Positions 63,327 to 64,000 of a DNA stretch of 64,000 nucleotides are shown one piece after another. Positions within the stretch are counted from its first letter, which is position 1; each line of letters begins with the position of its first letter. Made by a program: the position numbers and the translations under genes. This DNA is from Shewanella oncorhynchi. GTDB lineage: Bacteria; Pseudomonadota; Gammaproteobacteria; Enterobacterales; Shewanellaceae. The stretch is taken from NCBI RefSeq assembly GCF_012584455.1, contig NZ_JABAEB010000011.1, forward strand, positions 112,991 through 176,990, given 5' to 3'. The notes under the pieces were generated by a model. That model was not told where the DNA came from, did not search any database, and saw only the letters and a list, made by a program, of their open reading frames with translations.

Positions 63327-63357
63327 AAAATACCCGCCATTGGCGGGTATTTTTTTG
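63327..63357 (+). terminator. Terminator of the fused carboxylase gene
   Basis: A 10-bp perfect stem (ATACCCGCCA/TGGCGGGTAT) with A-run before and seven T after; 30 bp past the stop codon. Confidence 0.93.
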
Positions 63358-63370
63358 CTTCTAAATTATT

Positions 63371-63415
63371 GCCACTAAATTTTCTGTCACTAAATTTCCT
63401 GTCACTAAATATAGG
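63371..63415. repeat. Three 15-bp tandem repeats
   Basis: Three units close to GTCACTAAATTTCCT in direct succession, the third diverging at its end. Non-coding. No function is apparent. Confidence 0.8.
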
Positions 63416-63507
63416 TAAGCGAACATGTCACTCTTAATTTGCATTACGTCTTTGATAAATCGACTTAGCTTTATATAGATAAGCTCATCGCTAACAAGTG
63501 GCCAATA

Positions 63508-63678
63508 TCAGCTTTGTGCAATACGGCCTGTATCTCTGATTAAGTCGGCAAAGAGTTTCTTTAATCTATCGTTCGCCCATTTATTAGAACAAGCTGCATC
63601 AAGAACCCACCTCTGGCCTCGAGAATCAACGGAATCTCCGTGCTTTATTCGTAGTAATAGAGGTTCATCAAACCTCAT
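63508..63678 (-). CDS. Possible small protein or gene remnant (56 residues)
   Basis: ATG 63678 to TGA 63508 encodes a protein-like sequence (LLLRIKHGDSVDSRGQRWVL; DRLKKLFADLIRDTGR). The frame stays open about 7 codons upstream of the ATG to a TAG, and no good ribosome site is seen. No family is recognised. It lies between the carboxylase terminator and the rRNA-type promoters. The remainder of 63416-63797 holds nothing recognised. Confidence 0.35.
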   Translation of the reverse strand: MRFDEPLLLRIKHGDSVDSRGQRWVLDAACSNKWANDRLKKLFADLIRDTGRIAQS

Positions 63679-63797
63679 TTTAAGTTGAAACTGAGTCTAA
63701 AATGAGCGGAGTGTGGATAACTTTGGGGGTAAGTGGTGGGTATGGTGTGGCTAGATTAGATAATTAGAATTAACTGCAAATTTCCTTAAAATAGGGG

Positions 63798-63825
63798 TTG
63801 CGGACTTTCTCAATCTCCCTATAAT
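63798..63825 (+). promoter_or_regulatory. rRNA-operon-type promoter P1
   Basis: TTGCGG, 16 bp, TATAAT, then a GC-rich discriminator (GCGC). This is the layout of stringently controlled stable-RNA promoters. The 16S gene would begin beyond the window. Confidence 0.75.
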
Positions 63826-63932
63826 GCGCATCCACTGACACGGCAGACAGCGAAAGCCAGCTGACGAGTTAGGTTGAATTGAGTAGCTTTTAAGCACTTA
63901 ATTCAAGCGCAGCAAGAAGTTGTAAAAACTCC

Positions 63933-63960
63933 TTGACGCGAAACGGGAAATGCGTAGAAT
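63933..63960 (+). promoter_or_regulatory. rRNA-operon-type promoter P2
   Basis: TTGACG, 16 bp, TAGAAT, followed by a GC-rich discriminator (ACGCAGCCC). With P1 135 bp upstream it forms the tandem pair typical of rrn operons. The last bases (GGCGCTCAGTGT) look like the leader just before a boxA, which is outside the window. Confidence 0.78.
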
Positions 63961-64000
63961 ACGCAGCCCTAGCCAACTGGAAGCGTTCGGCGCTCAGTGT

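Noticed and set aside
1..64000. CRISPR array, phage or IS element
   Set aside because: No regularly spaced repeats, transposase or phage structural genes were recognised anywhere in the window.

Overview
The window is chromosomal DNA of a gammaproteobacterium, most likely Shewanella of the S. baltica type. This is inferred from the OXA-48-family beta-lactamase set between a C15 peptidase-like gene and lysR/fused acyl-CoA carboxylase genes (a known Shewanella arrangement), from Shewanella-like housekeeping proteins, and from rRNA-type tandem promoters at the right edge. No tRNA, rRNA gene, integrase, insertion sequence or CRISPR array was found.

Left flank (1-3370): the molybdate genes modC (cut by the window edge), modB and modA on the minus strand, a ModE box, and divergent modE. 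Next is a 1.7-kb AT-rich stretch (3371-5089) with two broken gene remnants and no convincing intact gene.

Main island (about 5.0-39.6 kb): a complete type III secretion system (T3SS) of the Salmonella SPI-2 (Ssa/Esc) family, nearly colinear with SPI-2. It runs ssrB and ssrA (here convergent), ssaB, sctC, sctD, ssaE, sseA, two sseB paralogues, sscA, sseC, sseD, sseE, an effector candidate, sscB, sseF, an unknown gene, an AraC-family regulator, sctF, ssaH, sctI, sctJ, sctK, sctL, sctW, a CesT-type chaperone with a 1347-residue secreted-protein candidate, ssaM, sctV, sctN, sctO, sctP, sctQ, sctR, sctS, sctT and sctU. Additions relative to SPI-2 are a papain-fold (glutamine-deamidase-like) effector candidate, a tandem sseB copy, the AraC regulator, and the chaperone plus giant protein between sctW and ssaM. 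Five promoters of the island share a 16-bp palindrome close to TCAGGTGTTCACCTGA, 57-70 bp upstream of the first start codon. Its 7-2-7 geometry fits a NarL/FixJ regulator such as the SsrB homologue. One copy lies inside a transcription terminator.

Right flank (40-64 kb): macAB with an outer-membrane efflux lipoprotein; an M50 protease; a small unknown gene; a DUF342 protein; rsmC; an alkaline phosphatase; gshB-rsmE-endA; sprT; a C15 peptidase-like protein whose nucleophile position is Ser; a chromosomal OXA-48-family beta-lactamase with an altered beta5-beta6 loop; a LysR regulator; and a 1517-residue single-chain carboxylase. The window ends in the leader of a probable rRNA operon.

The genes work together as follows. 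SsrA/SsrB and the AraC protein probably control the island. SsaB, SsaM and SctW form the likely gatekeeper set. Sct proteins build the injectisome. SseB, SseC and SseD form the filament and pore, with SseA and SscA as chaperones. The papain-fold protein, the SseF-like protein and the giant protein are the likely cargo.
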